A stretch of 20,000 nt of DNA from contig JAWQFJ010017249.1 of assembly GCA_034096865.1 (NCBI GenBank), positions 25,001-45,000 of the forward strand, given 5' to 3'. The notes below the pieces were generated by a model. It was not told the origin of the DNA. It saw only the letters and a list, made by a program, of their open reading frames with translations, and did not search any database. Shown one piece after another: positions 1-9,108 of this stretch (positions are counted from its first letter, which is position 1; every line of letters begins with the position of its first letter). Both the position numbers and the translations under genes were made by a program. The stretch is from Theodoxus fluviatilis (lineage: Eukaryota > Mollusca > Gastropoda > Cycloneritida > Neritidae).

Positions 1-70
1 AGCGGACGCGCTCCTCATCAGCAGCACGGACATCCCCAGTGCAGAACCTCCGCCCAGGAGGCCTGGACAG
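1..70 (+). CDS. Alpha-1,3-fucosyltransferase, internal exon (partial)
   Basis: This is the 3' end of a coding exon that begins before the window. Reading codons from base 2 gives 23 residues, starting ADALLISSTD and ending RRPGQ, with no stop. The exon ends at a good donor, CAG|GTAAGA (bases 68-76), in phase 0. Joined across the intron, the protein runs ..RRPGQ-MWVLVTMEAP... That fits the family 10 fucosyltransferase pattern in which an 'ADA..' strand is followed some 20 residues on by a 'P.GQ.WV' strand before the catalytic block. The exon assignment rests on this continuity, on the donor and on the matching phase. The cytoplasmic tail, the membrane anchor and most of the N-terminal Rossmann-like domain must lie upstream. 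Confidence 0.75.
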
Positions 71-247
71 GTAAGAGATATGGAATCGGTCGGCTGACCG
101 GTCAGTCGGTGTATTTGTTATTAATCTGCATACCTGTGCATCCATATATGTATTAGTTCGATCGTTTCTGCGTTTGTTCATGCTTGTGTGTTTATTTAGG
201 TGTTTGTCTGCTTCTTGATCTGCCCTTGTTGTTGTGCGGACTTGCAG
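71..247 (+). other. Intron of the fucosyltransferase gene
   Basis: This 177-bp intron has the donor GTAAGA at 71-76 and the acceptor TTGCAG|ATG ending at 247. It is preceded by a T-rich stretch (about 205-240). It is phase 0, and reading through it would add stop codons in the coding frame. The short length and canonical sites support the gene model. No other feature is seen inside. Confidence 0.75.
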
Positions 248-1021
248 ATGTGGGTGCTGGTCACGATGGAGGCCCCGACCAAGCAGGGTCACTTCTACAA
301 GACGCCAAAGTGGGTCGGCGCCTTCAACTGGACCATGACCTACCGCCGGGACAGCGACGTCTGGCTTCCCTATGGCTTCCTACGACGCAAGACCAGCCCT
401 AGTCCCAGGAACTTCACCCACATCCTCCGGCAGAAGTCCCGCTCCGTGTCCTGGCTGGTCTCCAACATGCACGCCCACAACCGTCGCCACGAGTACGTGG
501 CCATGCTGAAGAAGTTCATCCCCGTGGACATGTATGGAAAGTGCCACGATCTCTGCAGGCGGTGGAACGGCTCTGGAGAAGAGTGGAATGACTACGTGAC
601 AAAGAATTACAATTTCTATTTGTCCTTTGAGAACAACAACTGCAGAGACTACACATCTGAGAAATTCCTGAAGACTTTCGCTAGTGATGTGGTTCCTGTG
701 GTTCGGGGCGGTCCTTGGTTCGAGTATGACAAGTTCTTCCCAAAGGGAACTTTCGTGGACACTAAGAACTTCAGAACAGCCAAGGAGCTTGCCGACCACC
801 TCAGATTCCTTGAGCAGAACCTTCAGGAATACGTGGACATTCTGCAAAGGCGCAGCCATTATGTGCTTGGGAACCATGCGGATTTCGTGGCTGCAGCCAT
901 GTGTCAGATGTGTGTAAAACTGCACAACCTGGACAAGTTTAGCAAGACTTACCCCAACATGAAAGAGTGGATGTTGAACGGTGTGTGCCTCAACGATGTC
1001 AAGGATATTGATATGCAGTGA
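248..1021 (+). CDS. Alpha-1,3-fucosyltransferase, terminal exon (GT10 family)
   Basis: This exon encodes the C-terminal 257 residues of a Golgi type II membrane enzyme. Members of the family transfer fucose from GDP-fucose in alpha-1,3 (or 1,4) linkage to N-acetylglucosamine on glycans. Numbering from the first exon codon, FNWTMTYRRDSDVWLPYG is at 26-43. A donor-binding-type stretch, LKKFIPVDMYGKC, is at 87-99. The family signature FYLSFENNNCRDYTSEK..VVPVVRGG is at 123-155. A CxxC pair (CQMC) near the end matches the C-terminal cysteines of animal members. Possible N-glycosylation sites are NWT at 27, NFT at 55 and NGS at 107. The stop is TGA at 1019-1021. The exon starts after the TTGCAG acceptor; the reading frame continues upstream to an ATG at 200, but that ATG lies inside the intron. 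There is no frameshift or internal stop, so the gene looks intact here. Which acceptor glycan it uses (core chitobiose, LacNAc or other) cannot be told from sequence. Confidence 0.93.
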   Translation: MWVLVTMEAPTKQGHFYKTPKWVGAFNWTMTYRRDSDVWLPYGFLRRKTSPSPRNFTHILRQKSRSVSWLVSNMHAHNRRHEYVAMLKKFIPVDMYGKCHDLCRRWNGSGEEWNDYVTKNYNFYLSFENNNCRDYTSEKFLKTFASDVVPVVRGGPWFEYDKFFPKGTFVDTKNFRTAKELADHLRFLEQNLQEYVDILQRRSHYVLGNHADFVAAAMCQMCVKLHNLDKFSKTYPNMKEWMLNGVCLNDVKDIDMQ

Positions 1022-1061
1022 ACGTGTTCTCTCTAGTGTATGATGTGGCCGGAGCCACATG

Positions 1062-1098
<37 letters not shown>

Positions 1099-1478
1099 AT
1101 TCTGTAACCGGAATCTTTGTGAACCAGAAAATGCCAAATGTTTACGGCAACAAGGATTTCGAACTTAAAGAGAACTTTTGGATTTGGTGAACGTTTCGTG
1201 TATTCGGTACGAGTATGCTGCAAGAGAATCACTCATTCGACAATAGAAACACTCTTCTGTCTGAATTCCATCGGTATTCTCGACAAACTGGCATATTTAC
1301 AAACATGTATGATATGGCTCCATGGCTATCAAGGACTTATTCTTCTCTCTTTCTCATTGCCCCTTTGTTTTCCAATCCGTGCGCGTTACTGGATAAAATA
1401 AGTTCTTACATCTGTTAAAAGTCTGTGACTTATCCTTTATGCTAGTTCTCTGTACTGCAACCATGAGAATTGACCATG
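1022..1478 (+). other. Probable 3' UTR and downstream flank of the fucosyltransferase gene
   Basis: The sequence after the stop codon has no long convincing reading frame. A perfect 7-bp inverted repeat with a 4-base loop (ATGTGGC-cgga-GCCACAT, 1043-1060) lies 22 bases after the stop. It is followed by a TA/TG dinucleotide run. No canonical AATAAA was found before 1925; the closest is GATAAA near 1391. The end of the transcript is therefore unknown. Confidence 0.4.
1061..1099. repeat. (TA)n/(TG)n microsatellite
   Basis: About five TA dinucleotides are followed by about thirteen TG dinucleotides. They directly follow the small hairpin in the presumed 3' UTR. Confidence 0.95.
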
Positions 1479-1655
1479 GATGAAGTTGTACGGCCTGTCA
1501 GCCTTTGTAGACTATGTAAGGGCAATGAGCACGAAAATCGCTAGAATAGGTTAGAATAAGCGCAAGTTAAGTCGCGATATCTAGTTATTTGCCTCTTACG
1601 CATCGCGTAAGGAGACGCGGTGAGTCTATTCTCAGCCCTAAACCACAGGGGCTCG
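1479..1655. repeat. Dispersed repeat, copy 1
   Basis: The block ...GTACGGCCTGTCAGCCTTTG... through ...CCCTAAACCACAGGGG matches 9195-9345 in the same orientation. Conserved anchors include TACGG, CCTTTGTAG, the TGAKCAC block, TTATTTGCCT/TCATTTGCCT and CTAAMCC. The copies have diverged with indels. There is no coding capacity and no clear terminal repeats, so the class is unknown (an old SINE or MITE is possible). Confidence 0.6.
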
Positions 1656-2077
1656 AGAATTTATCAACAGGTCATCGGCTTCGAATGACGCATGTAGTAA
1701 GGCTGCCTACAAAATGTGCATGCCATTTGCTCCGTGTGCCTTGAATGTAGGGAACGTTTTAAATAGTGCAAATAGTCACGACGTTATGACACAAACACAA
1801 AAGCACAAAAGCGCAAACACGGGCGTAGTGAGTGGGGGATTGAGGGGTGGAGGTGGGGGTGTCGGTTGGGATATCAAGCGTGGATTATACAGCTGGATGA
1901 GAGGCCTCACGTGCTGTGGAACGGAATAAAAAGCTTTGAACCGGACTTGTGTTCTGCTATCATATCTTGCCACCAGAGTCGCTCGGCTAATCCGAGCCCC
2001 ACTACATTAGCAAATGCAGTGGAAAGAGGGTGTCAATGCACATTGTCTGCATTGTTGGTTGTACACAATAACTCTAA
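1656..2077. other. Intergenic stretch with a G-rich tract
   Basis: No gene is supported. It contains a G-rich run (about 1830-1868) made of GGGG and GGTGGGGG blocks. An AATAAA hexamer at 1925-1930 could be a distal polyadenylation signal for the fucosyltransferase, about 900 bases after its stop. That link is only a possibility. Confidence 0.3.
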
Positions 2078-2246
2078 AGGCCTTCGCACACGAGGCAATT
2101 CCACACGCCACACATGGACTGACAAAAATATCTCCCAATGGCAGAGCGCTACTGACGCCTTTGCTCCACTATTGCCAGCCGTGATTGGCTGCCACAATGA
2201 CGCTTGCGAGATTGCCATGGTAAAATCGTCTCGTGTACGACGGCCT
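2078..2246. mobile_element. MITE with TAA target duplication (PIF/Harbinger-like)
   Basis: This is a 169-bp non-coding element with imperfect terminal inverted repeats of about 28 bases. The left end reads AGGCCTTCGCACACGAGGC; the complement of the right end reads AGGCCGTCGTACACGAGAC. TAA flanks both ends directly (2075-2077 and 2247-2249). A 3-bp TAA/TTA target duplication is the hallmark of the PIF/Harbinger superfamily, so a transposase supplied in trans from that group is inferred. The interior has a shorter inverted pair (CCAATGGC / GATTGGCTG) and no coding frame. Confidence 0.7.
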
Positions 2247-2340
2247 TAAGCGCTCTGCAGCCGGTACTCCTCGACTCATCACTGCGCTATCTCGCTACTA
2301 TCAGGAATCAAAGAAAAACAGATATCGCAGCTATATCCAA

Positions 2341-2372
2341 ACAAACACACACAGACACACACACACGCACAC

Positions 2373-2443
<71 letters not shown>
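2341..2443. repeat. (CA)n microsatellite
   Basis: About 100 bp of CA dinucleotides, interrupted by AGA, GC and AA variants in the first half and pure in the second. Its Thr-His coding frames are artefacts. Confidence 0.97.
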
Positions 2444-2796
2444 ATGTTGTTAAGACATTAAATTCAGGTCACACGATGTCTCTCAGCCTTGGTAGATTTG
2501 TTCAGAGTTATCCTACCAGAATTCATCAGCCCCTCTCAGACGGTCTTCTGAAAGGCGGGCTTTACTTCCAGCACAATCGCAGCGCTATACAACGTGCTAA
2601 ATTTAGCGAAAAGCAAACACATTCCTGCTTCACTTTTTGTGGTAAGGTTTTGAAAATACCGCCAGTTCAGTCGGATGACAGTATAAAAGACACTGTGATC
2701 TTTCAACTTCAGGGGAATCCTTCACCAAATGGATCAGATTGTAAAAAGAGTGTATTGATTGAGTAGCAATATCTCATATATATATATCACAATAAC
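2444..2796. other. Intergenic, no feature seen
   Basis: Mixed-composition sequence with no domain-bearing reading frame. A short (AT)n run lies near 2775-2787. Nothing else could be supported. Confidence 0.4.
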
Positions 2797-3357
2797 CGCC
2801 AACTTGGTAGGATAAGAACTGCAGTGCATATAGCAAAAGACGTACATGTATGTTCCGTACTTTTTGATGAATAAAGATCCGTCGATGATGATTTTAAATT
2901 GCATCAAAGAATGAATATAGTTAGATTACGACTAACAATCATCGATAATATTGATAATGGAAAATGTTTACCTTTATAATTTGTACACAGACCCGTAAAC
3001 AGTTTGTAAACAAAATGATCGAGGGGAGTGCGCTGTAGCCGGCCGACGTGCACAATGGAAGCGTGATGAATAGCGAAACCTGTCCGCGACTGGAGTCGCA
3101 GCTATACGTTATTCAACCAGCAGTGCCTATGCGCGACCGCATTCGCACGTTTTGTTTACACATATTTTACGGCTCTGTATAAAAAAAGGTAAAACTTTTC
3201 CATTTTCAATATTCTTGATGATAATTTTTTGTTGTTGTAATCACACTATCTTCATGCTTTAATGCAGTTTTTAACCATCATCGACCGATCTTTATTAATA
3301 AAATGTACGGACACAAACGTCTTCTACTATACGTATTCCAGTTCTTATCCTTCAAAG
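2797..3357. mobile_element. Foldback element (long inverted repeat)
   Basis: The two halves are diverged reverse complements. AGGATAAGAACTG at 2809-2821 pairs with the complement of the 3' end (CAGTTCTTATCCT, 3339-3351). AATAAAGATCCGTCGATGAT (2870-2889) pairs with ATCATCGACCGATCTTTATT (3278-3297). The match continues inward through GGAAAATGTTTACC / GGAAAAGTTTTACC and GTAAACAAAA. A perfect small palindrome (GCGACT-GG-AGTCGC, 3086-3099) lies near the centre. The arms are about 250 bp and there is no coding capacity. No clear target duplication was found, so the exact ends are approximate (a few bases either way). Confidence 0.75.
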
Positions 3358-3526
3358 ATGTAGTGATTCATGTGGCTGCTACAATTTTTAGCTTCACCAG
3401 GGTGAACCCGTCTCCGGCCACTCCCCAGAAGTTGCTCCCAGGAACTTCCACGAAGGATTTTGTCCGCAAAATTCAAATGAGGGTCACACGAGAGGCTTGT
3501 GGGATAGCCGATCTGTTCCCTGACAT

Positions 3527-4888
3527 CAGTTCAGTTCAGTCTCTTAACCCTGAGATGGGTTGTTGAGACACCACTGATGACTTTCGGACAATCTTCCTCC
3601 ATCGATCTCTATCCTCTGTGGCTCGCTGGGAGTCAGCAAAGGTCAAGCCTGTCCACTCTTTGATGTTGTCTTCCCACCTCTTTCTCTGCCTGCATCTCCT
3701 TCTCACACCTGGTACGGTACCTTGCAGGATGGTCTTGGCCAGCCCACTGCCTCTTGACACGTGACCGTACCACTTCAGCTTTCTGCTTTTCACGCTTGAG
3801 AGCAGGTCTTCGTACTGTCCAATTGCTCTCCTGATCCTCTTGCTGACTTCCTCATTCGTGACATGGTCTTTATATGAGATGTTCAGAATCTTGCGGTAGC
3901 ATCTCATTTCCAGGGCTTGTATCCGTCTCTTTAGTTCAGATGTGAGTGTCCAGGACTCGCATGCACACAAGAATACGGAGATGGCCAGCGTGCGCATGAG
4001 CCTGATCTTCGACGCGAGAGTGATATTTCTGTCACGCCATATTGGCTTCAACATTGCCAATGCTGCTGTTGTTTGTGCTATCCTGGACAGTATCTCTGGT
4101 TTGGACCCTTCATCAGTCACGATAGATCCCAGGTATTTGAAGATGTTCACAGCTTCCAGTTTTTGGCCCTTCACTTTGATTTTTATTTTGAAGCCCTGAG
4201 GATTGTTCGTCATCACCTCGGTCTTCTCGGCGCTGATCTTCATGCCATATGCCTGTGAGGTCTTGTCCAAGTGCTCGACAAGACTAGTCAACTCCTCTTC
4301 ACCTCTTGCTACTCCATCAATGTCATCAGCAAAACGTAAGTTGGTGATCTTTCTGCCACAGATGCTGATTGATCCTTCGTGGTCTGCTAGGGCATCAGTC
4401 ATTATCCTTTCGAGGAAGAGGTTGAAGAGTGTGGGGAAGTAGACAGCCCTGACTCCGACCGTTGTCCTGAACCATTCGCCTGTGGTACCATTGAACAGGA
4501 CTGCGCTGGTCGCTCTGCCATAGAGATGTTCGACGACTTTGATGATCTTGGAGCTGATGTTGTAGCTTCTCGTTGTGGCCCACAGCGCAGCATGCCAGAC
4601 TCTGTCAAATGCTTTCTTAAAGTCTATAAAGACATGGCACAGATCTTGTTGGTTTTGTAGATGTTTCTCACACAGGACTCTCAGATTGAAGATCTGTTCG
4701 GTGGTGCTCCTACCTGGTCTGAAATCTGCCTGCTCTTCAGCAATGATTTTCTCTGCCTGAGGTTTTAATTTGTTCAGCAGTACTTTTAGCATGACCTTGC
4801 TGGGATGGCTGATGGGGCTGATTGTGTGGTAGTTCTGGCACATTTGCAGGTTTCCTTTCTTTGGCAATGTAATCACTAGGGACTGTGG
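3527..4888 (-). mobile_element. 5'-truncated non-LTR retrotransposon insertion
   Basis: The 1362-bp insertion is bounded by a perfect 9-bp duplication, CCCTGACAT, at 3518-3526 and 4889-4897. A paralogous copy of the target at 12938-13270 contains the same 9 bases once (as ATGTCAGGG, 13210-13218) with nothing inserted. The element lies on the - strand. Its 3' end is a short tandem tail, ACTGAACTGAACTG, directly at the end of the reading frame. Its 5' end is cut inside the reverse transcriptase region, so the endonuclease domain and 5' UTR are missing. 5' truncation, a short-repeat 3' tail and a target duplication are typical of target-primed reverse transcription. Similarity in motif order suggests an RTE-like or related clade; the exact clade is not certain. 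Confidence 0.92.
3536..4888 (-). pseudogene. Reverse transcriptase fragment of non-LTR retrotransposon
   Basis: An open frame of 450 residues runs from the truncation point to TGA at 3536-3538. It stays open for another 23 codons upstream, to an ATG at 4957, but those residues come from the host repeat. Counting from that ATG, the reverse transcriptase fingers motif QADFRPGRSTTEQI is at 76-89; its usual Gly appears as Asp. Motif A, VFIDFKKAFD, is at 109-118, and motif C, LRFADDID, at 207-214, so the three catalytic aspartates are present. Motif B is damaged: GVR is followed by AVYFPTLFN where related elements have a QGCLLSPTLFN-like stretch. This is explained by two compensating small deletions totalling 6 bases. 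A C-terminal region (RCYRKILNISYKDHVTNEEV, RKLKWYGHV, RWEDNIKEWTGL) matches the post-RT tail common in invertebrate elements. With the endonuclease missing and motif B broken, this copy is almost certainly dead despite its open frame. Confidence 0.9.
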
Positions 4889-4897
4889 CCCTGACAT

Positions 4898-4945
4898 ACG
4901 CCGTTTAAGTAGTTCTAACATACGCCATTTAAGTAGTTCTAAGAC
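4898..4945. repeat. 24-bp tandem duplication beside the insertion
   Basis: ACGCCGTTTAAGTAGTTCTA and ACGCCATTTAAGTAGTTCTA start 24 bases apart, directly after the right target duplication. The paralogous copy at 12938-13270 has the block once, so the duplication arose in this copy. Confidence 0.9.
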
Positions 4946-5235
4946 TTTTTCGTACAAAACTCATAACTTACTTTTGTTGAGGCAATAAACAAGCGTTTAT
5001 TCGATAAAATAAAATGTTTGTGTTGAAATAGAAACAAGTTTTGACATCTGAATGATCTCTGTAAAAAGTGGAGAAACAAATAGTATCAGAACGAACTATT
5101 TTTGGCTCAATGCTGTAATGCGAAGGGTCAAGTCTATTACTCATTCATTGCGAACTGTGCCAGAGTCACTACTGTCACGGGTTCACAGAATTAATGCCGA
5201 CTTGACATTGGTGACGAAGACTTCCCCAAAAGAAA

Positions 5236-5343
5236 CATGCACACACACATACACACACGCCCACACACACACAGAGGCGCACACACACACACACATACAC
5301 GCGCACACTCCTGAACACAGACATACACACACGCACATGCATA

Positions 5344-5419
<76 letters not shown>

Positions 5420-5428
5420 TTGTGTGTG
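5236..5428. repeat. Compound microsatellite (CA)n-(CT)n-(GT)n
   Basis: Irregular CA-rich sequence with GC and TA interruptions (5236-5345) is followed by about 29 pure CT dinucleotides (5346-5405) and a GT run (to 5428). Peptide frames across it are artefacts. Confidence 0.95.
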
Positions 5429-5778
5429 CAAATGAATTCTACCCAAGAATTCTGGGCATATCAAAAGGGCTCTGCATGAAAGGCAAAGCTATTTATGGTA
5501 GGACGCCTAGATCTGGGTCGTTCAACTACTGCTCTGTGACCCGGCTGTACCGGGAAATTTCCATGGGCAGAACTGGCACTGCGCATGCGCCTGCTACCCA
5601 TCACAGGCAAAGCCAACCGCGTTATCATTCCGGTTTCAAGGGAGGGACAGACCACACGCCTTTTTCCCTTCCAGCGAGTATACAATTTTTTGATTTCAAT
5701 AGCCGCCATCATGCCCCTCCAGCCACCCATCTCCTCAATGTTCTTGTTCTTGAACGGATAATTATCGACTTGTGTACG

Positions 5779-5783
<5 letters not shown>
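5429..5783. other. Intergenic, no feature seen
   Basis: Non-repetitive sequence between two microsatellites. Open frames on both strands extend into the flanking CA repeat and show no domain. No gene is supported. Confidence 0.4.

Positions 5784-5856
<73 letters not shown>
5784..5856. repeat. (CA)n microsatellite
   Basis: About 36 uninterrupted CA dinucleotides. Confidence 0.97.
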
Positions 5857-5858
<2 letters not shown>

Positions 5859-7048
5859 TTTTCTGTGTTGTTGTACATTTAGTAATTTTCATTGACATGT
5901 GTTTGCGGCGTCGTTCCGAATTGTATCTTCGGAGCTGCCTCACTTTTCACGTTTGATTGCTGTCCATCGTGCCTCCCCGAGTTTGCTTTCCTGGTACCAT
6001 TTGAGTGGGTTGTGATGTACATTCTAACCCCCCTTTTTCTTTTCGAGGCCATGTTGGATATGTTCACTTGGCGGTGTCAAATACACTTGTCGCCCTCCAA
6101 CCTTTCCTCTTCGATTACCATCTTGTACATCGAATTACATGACCTCACCTATTTCACTTTCCATGTACTGAATGGTTACTCGTTTGATCGAGTCCCTAGT
6201 GACTCTGGAATGGTAAGAACCATGCTTTTTCCCATTGGGTTTTTTTTACCGCAGGTCCTTCCTTCCTACTTGCCCTTGTATCACCCAAATGGAGCGGAAC
6301 TCGCTCGCTTCCCTCCTTACCATATTAAAAGGAGTCACAGCTGCAGCTTTCAGTTACCAGAACTGAGGCTCGGCTGTGGCCATTCGCAAACGCAGACCCG
6401 TTTTCCTTTTGGCTTTTCTTTGCATGCCCATTGATATACAATAATGGCGGCCAATATAAATGATAATGTTGTATTAACACGTTTCGAACGAGTGTACATT
6501 AGCTAAAGTGTACAAAATGAATAAGAATGTATTAAGGAACCATTAGGCGCTTGATCCTTGAATTTTGTAATGACTGGAAACGGATCTTGCTAAGAAGTGC
6601 TAGGTACAGTTTTTTATTACAAGATAAAGCTAAAATGGGGAAAAGAAAATTACCTGTATGCGCTTGATAAAAAACCTTTTCGAGACGTGTACATGCAGCT
6701 CTGTACTGGATGTAGTGAAGTATACCCTCACAACTTGCGTTACAATCCCGACAATCCAGATGCATGATATGTTTGTCCTGCCTGTAGGGATCAATTTCAA
6801 TACGAATTTCATTTGCTGTATGTCTGCACAGTATATGAAGATCTTAGGCAGAAATATGTGTACATTATCGACTTGAGAAATATTGAACTTTTTTTCTGAT
6901 CGTGATCATTATATAATAAGATCAATAGCTAAGTATTTGCACTATGCTTTAAAGTGTAGACAAGAAGCCTTAGAATTTACAACTGCCGATGAGGTAAACT
7001 TGTAAACATTGTGACAGGCCAGAGGCCTAACAAAAAAAATATACTTTG

Positions 7049-7053
<5 letters not shown>
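5857..7053. other. Intergenic stretch without supported gene
   Basis: An open frame of 180 codons (5892-6434) exists. Its composition is rich in Phe, Leu, Pro, Ser and Cys, there is no recognisable motif, and no splice context is clear, so I do not call it. The last 500 bases are AT-rich. No repeats with other parts of the window were noticed. Confidence 0.4.
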
Positions 7054-7103
<50 letters not shown>

Positions 7104-7125
7104 CTCTCTCTCCCTCTCCCTCTCC

Positions 7126-7169
<44 letters not shown>

Positions 7170-7196
7170 CTCTCTCTCCCTCTCCCTCTCCCTCTC

Positions 7197-7278
<82 letters not shown>
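7054..7278. repeat. (CT)n tract with 66-bp higher-order repeat
   Basis: A pure-pyrimidine strand with CT dinucleotides. A block TTTCTTCTCTCTCTCCCTC, followed by CCCTCT hexamers, occurs at 7098 and again at 7164. That gives a 66-bp higher-order period inside the dinucleotide array. Confidence 0.95.
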
Positions 7279-7282
<4 letters not shown>

Positions 7283-7611
7283 TATAGTAAAATAGTCCTC
7301 GTATGCCGCTATGCTTTCAGTTTGTCGAGTGTGCTGCACTGATAATTCTCTGTGTGCTTAATCTAGATGCATTGGCTGGAGTTATCTGCTGAAACAAAAC
7401 TAATCTTTGAATCTTGGGGTATGATGTTGCCCAAAGTTTGGCAAAAAGTTCATTTGAGATATGCACATCTGAATTTCCAATCAATAATGATTGGTCACAC
7501 GTCCTTCGGTTCCACGTTGACATCTGACCAGAGTTGTGATATTTCTCTCACAGCGCTCTCCGACGATTTTGTGAACAACGCAATTTTACTACGACTTTGT
7601 AATCAGTTTGC

Positions 7612-7613
<2 letters not shown>
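7279..7613. other. Spacer between microsatellites, no feature seen
   Basis: Unique sequence. A reading frame open to the right runs directly into the TATG array and has no motif. No gene is supported. Confidence 0.4.
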
Positions 7614-8109
<496 letters not shown>

Positions 8110-8324
8110 ACGAGTCTGGGCGGTATAGAAGGGAGGAAGGGAGTACCGTGAAGGAACAATGTACTGGGGGTAGATGCGGGGGAGGAGCTGCAGAGGAAAG
8201 AACTGAACGTGCTTATGCCAAACTGTGAGATTTAGAGTACGGAAAACAGAGAGAAAAAGGGGGTAGTTAAGCAGAGCATGAAGAAGGGATGAATGGCGGC
8301 CAATAAATAGAAAGGCTGGGGAAA

Positions 8325-8328
<4 letters not shown>
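8110..8328. other. Purine-rich spacer
   Basis: G/A-rich unique sequence between two microsatellites. No coding, RNA or transposon signal was recognised. Confidence 0.4.

Positions 8329-8387
<59 letters not shown>
8329..8387. repeat. (GA)n microsatellite
   Basis: About 29 uninterrupted GA dinucleotides. Confidence 0.97.
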
Positions 8388-8392
<5 letters not shown>

Positions 8393-8848
8393 TACGTCAT
8401 ACGAAAGATATTTGAAACAAAACAAAATACAAAAATTAATTAAAAAACACCACTACCAGAAAACAACTAAACAGTCCTTCACGATTGGGTTGAGAGTGCA
8501 GGTGCTAGTAATAGTCTCACAACTCCTTTGACACATCCGGGTAGTAATGATCACACTGTTAATACATATGTGATGAGTCTGCAACCTGATTTCAGGAGTC
8601 ATTTGTCTTGAATTAAAAATGATAAAAATGAATGTGCCATCTTTAACGCATGAAATGAAATGCACGTAAAACGTCTATTAGTAAGAGAAAAGTGGTCGCA
8701 AAGGCGTATTAGTGACTTTCGTAAGCAGTGTCAATATCAATGTAGGAGATTACTGGCTTTGAGAAGAACTGGTTAAACATCCGAGCGTGCACATGTAATG
8801 CATATTGGAAAATTTTATGTTTCCTATTTTGGCAATAAAGTGATTTGA
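8388..8848. other. Intergenic, no feature seen
   Basis: AT-rich unique sequence with only short frames. An AATAAA hexamer lies near 8833, just before the next microsatellite, but no upstream gene is visible that would use it. Confidence 0.4.
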
Positions 8849-8996
8849 TATGTATGTATGTATGCATGCATGCATGAGTGTGTGCGCGTGTGTCTATGTA
8901 TGTATGTATGTATGTATGTATGTATGTGTGTGTGCGTGTGTCTATGTCTGTATTTATGCATGTGTGTGTATGTATGCATGTATATATTAGTATGTA

Positions 8997-9038
<42 letters not shown>

Positions 9039-9063
9039 CGCGGCGCATGAGTATGTGCATGTA
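8849..9063. repeat. Degenerate TATG/GT microsatellite with CG run
   Basis: TATG and CATG units alternate with GT-rich stretches. A (GT)n block follows at 8999-9029, then alternating CG (9029-9046), a sequence type prone to Z-DNA. It is far more degenerate than the array at 7614-8109. Confidence 0.92.
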
Positions 9064-9108
9064 TGTGTGTGGATTTACGTGTCAACATTTATATGAAGAG
9101 AAGGGGTG

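Larger units (their letters stand above)
3440..5191 (-). repeat. Interrupted dispersed repeat, copy A (host of the retrotransposon)
   Basis: The flanks of the retrotransposon (about 3440-3526 and 4889-5191) together match, in inverse orientation, a continuous block at 12938-13270. By eye identity is about 90% over the 240 bases right of the insertion. The left part contains GGTCACACGAGAGGCTTGTG; the right part contains AACAAGCGTTTATT and TTTTGACATCTGAATGAT. The right boundary of similarity is sharp at ACAGAAT (5191); the left boundary fades. It has no coding frame and the class is unknown. Confidence 0.75.

Noticed and set aside
200..247. ATG at 200 as start of the fucosyltransferase frame
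   Set aside because: It lies in the intron between a good donor and a good acceptor. The upstream exon joins in phase and gives a family-like junction.
380..1060. Long open frame of 226 codons on the - strand opposite the fucosyltransferase exon
   Set aside because: It is the antisense shadow of a clearly recognisable coding exon and has no domain of its own.
3536..4957. Full 473-codon reverse transcriptase gene starting at the ATG at 4957
   Set aside because: The first 23 codons are host-repeat sequence outside the target duplication, so that ATG does not belong to the element.
5892..6434. 180-codon open frame
   Set aside because: No motif, no convincing start context, no splice support, and a biased composition that follows the pyrimidine-rich strand.
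6977..7342. Ser-Leu or Arg-Glu repeat proteins on both strands
   Set aside because: They are translations of the CT repeat.
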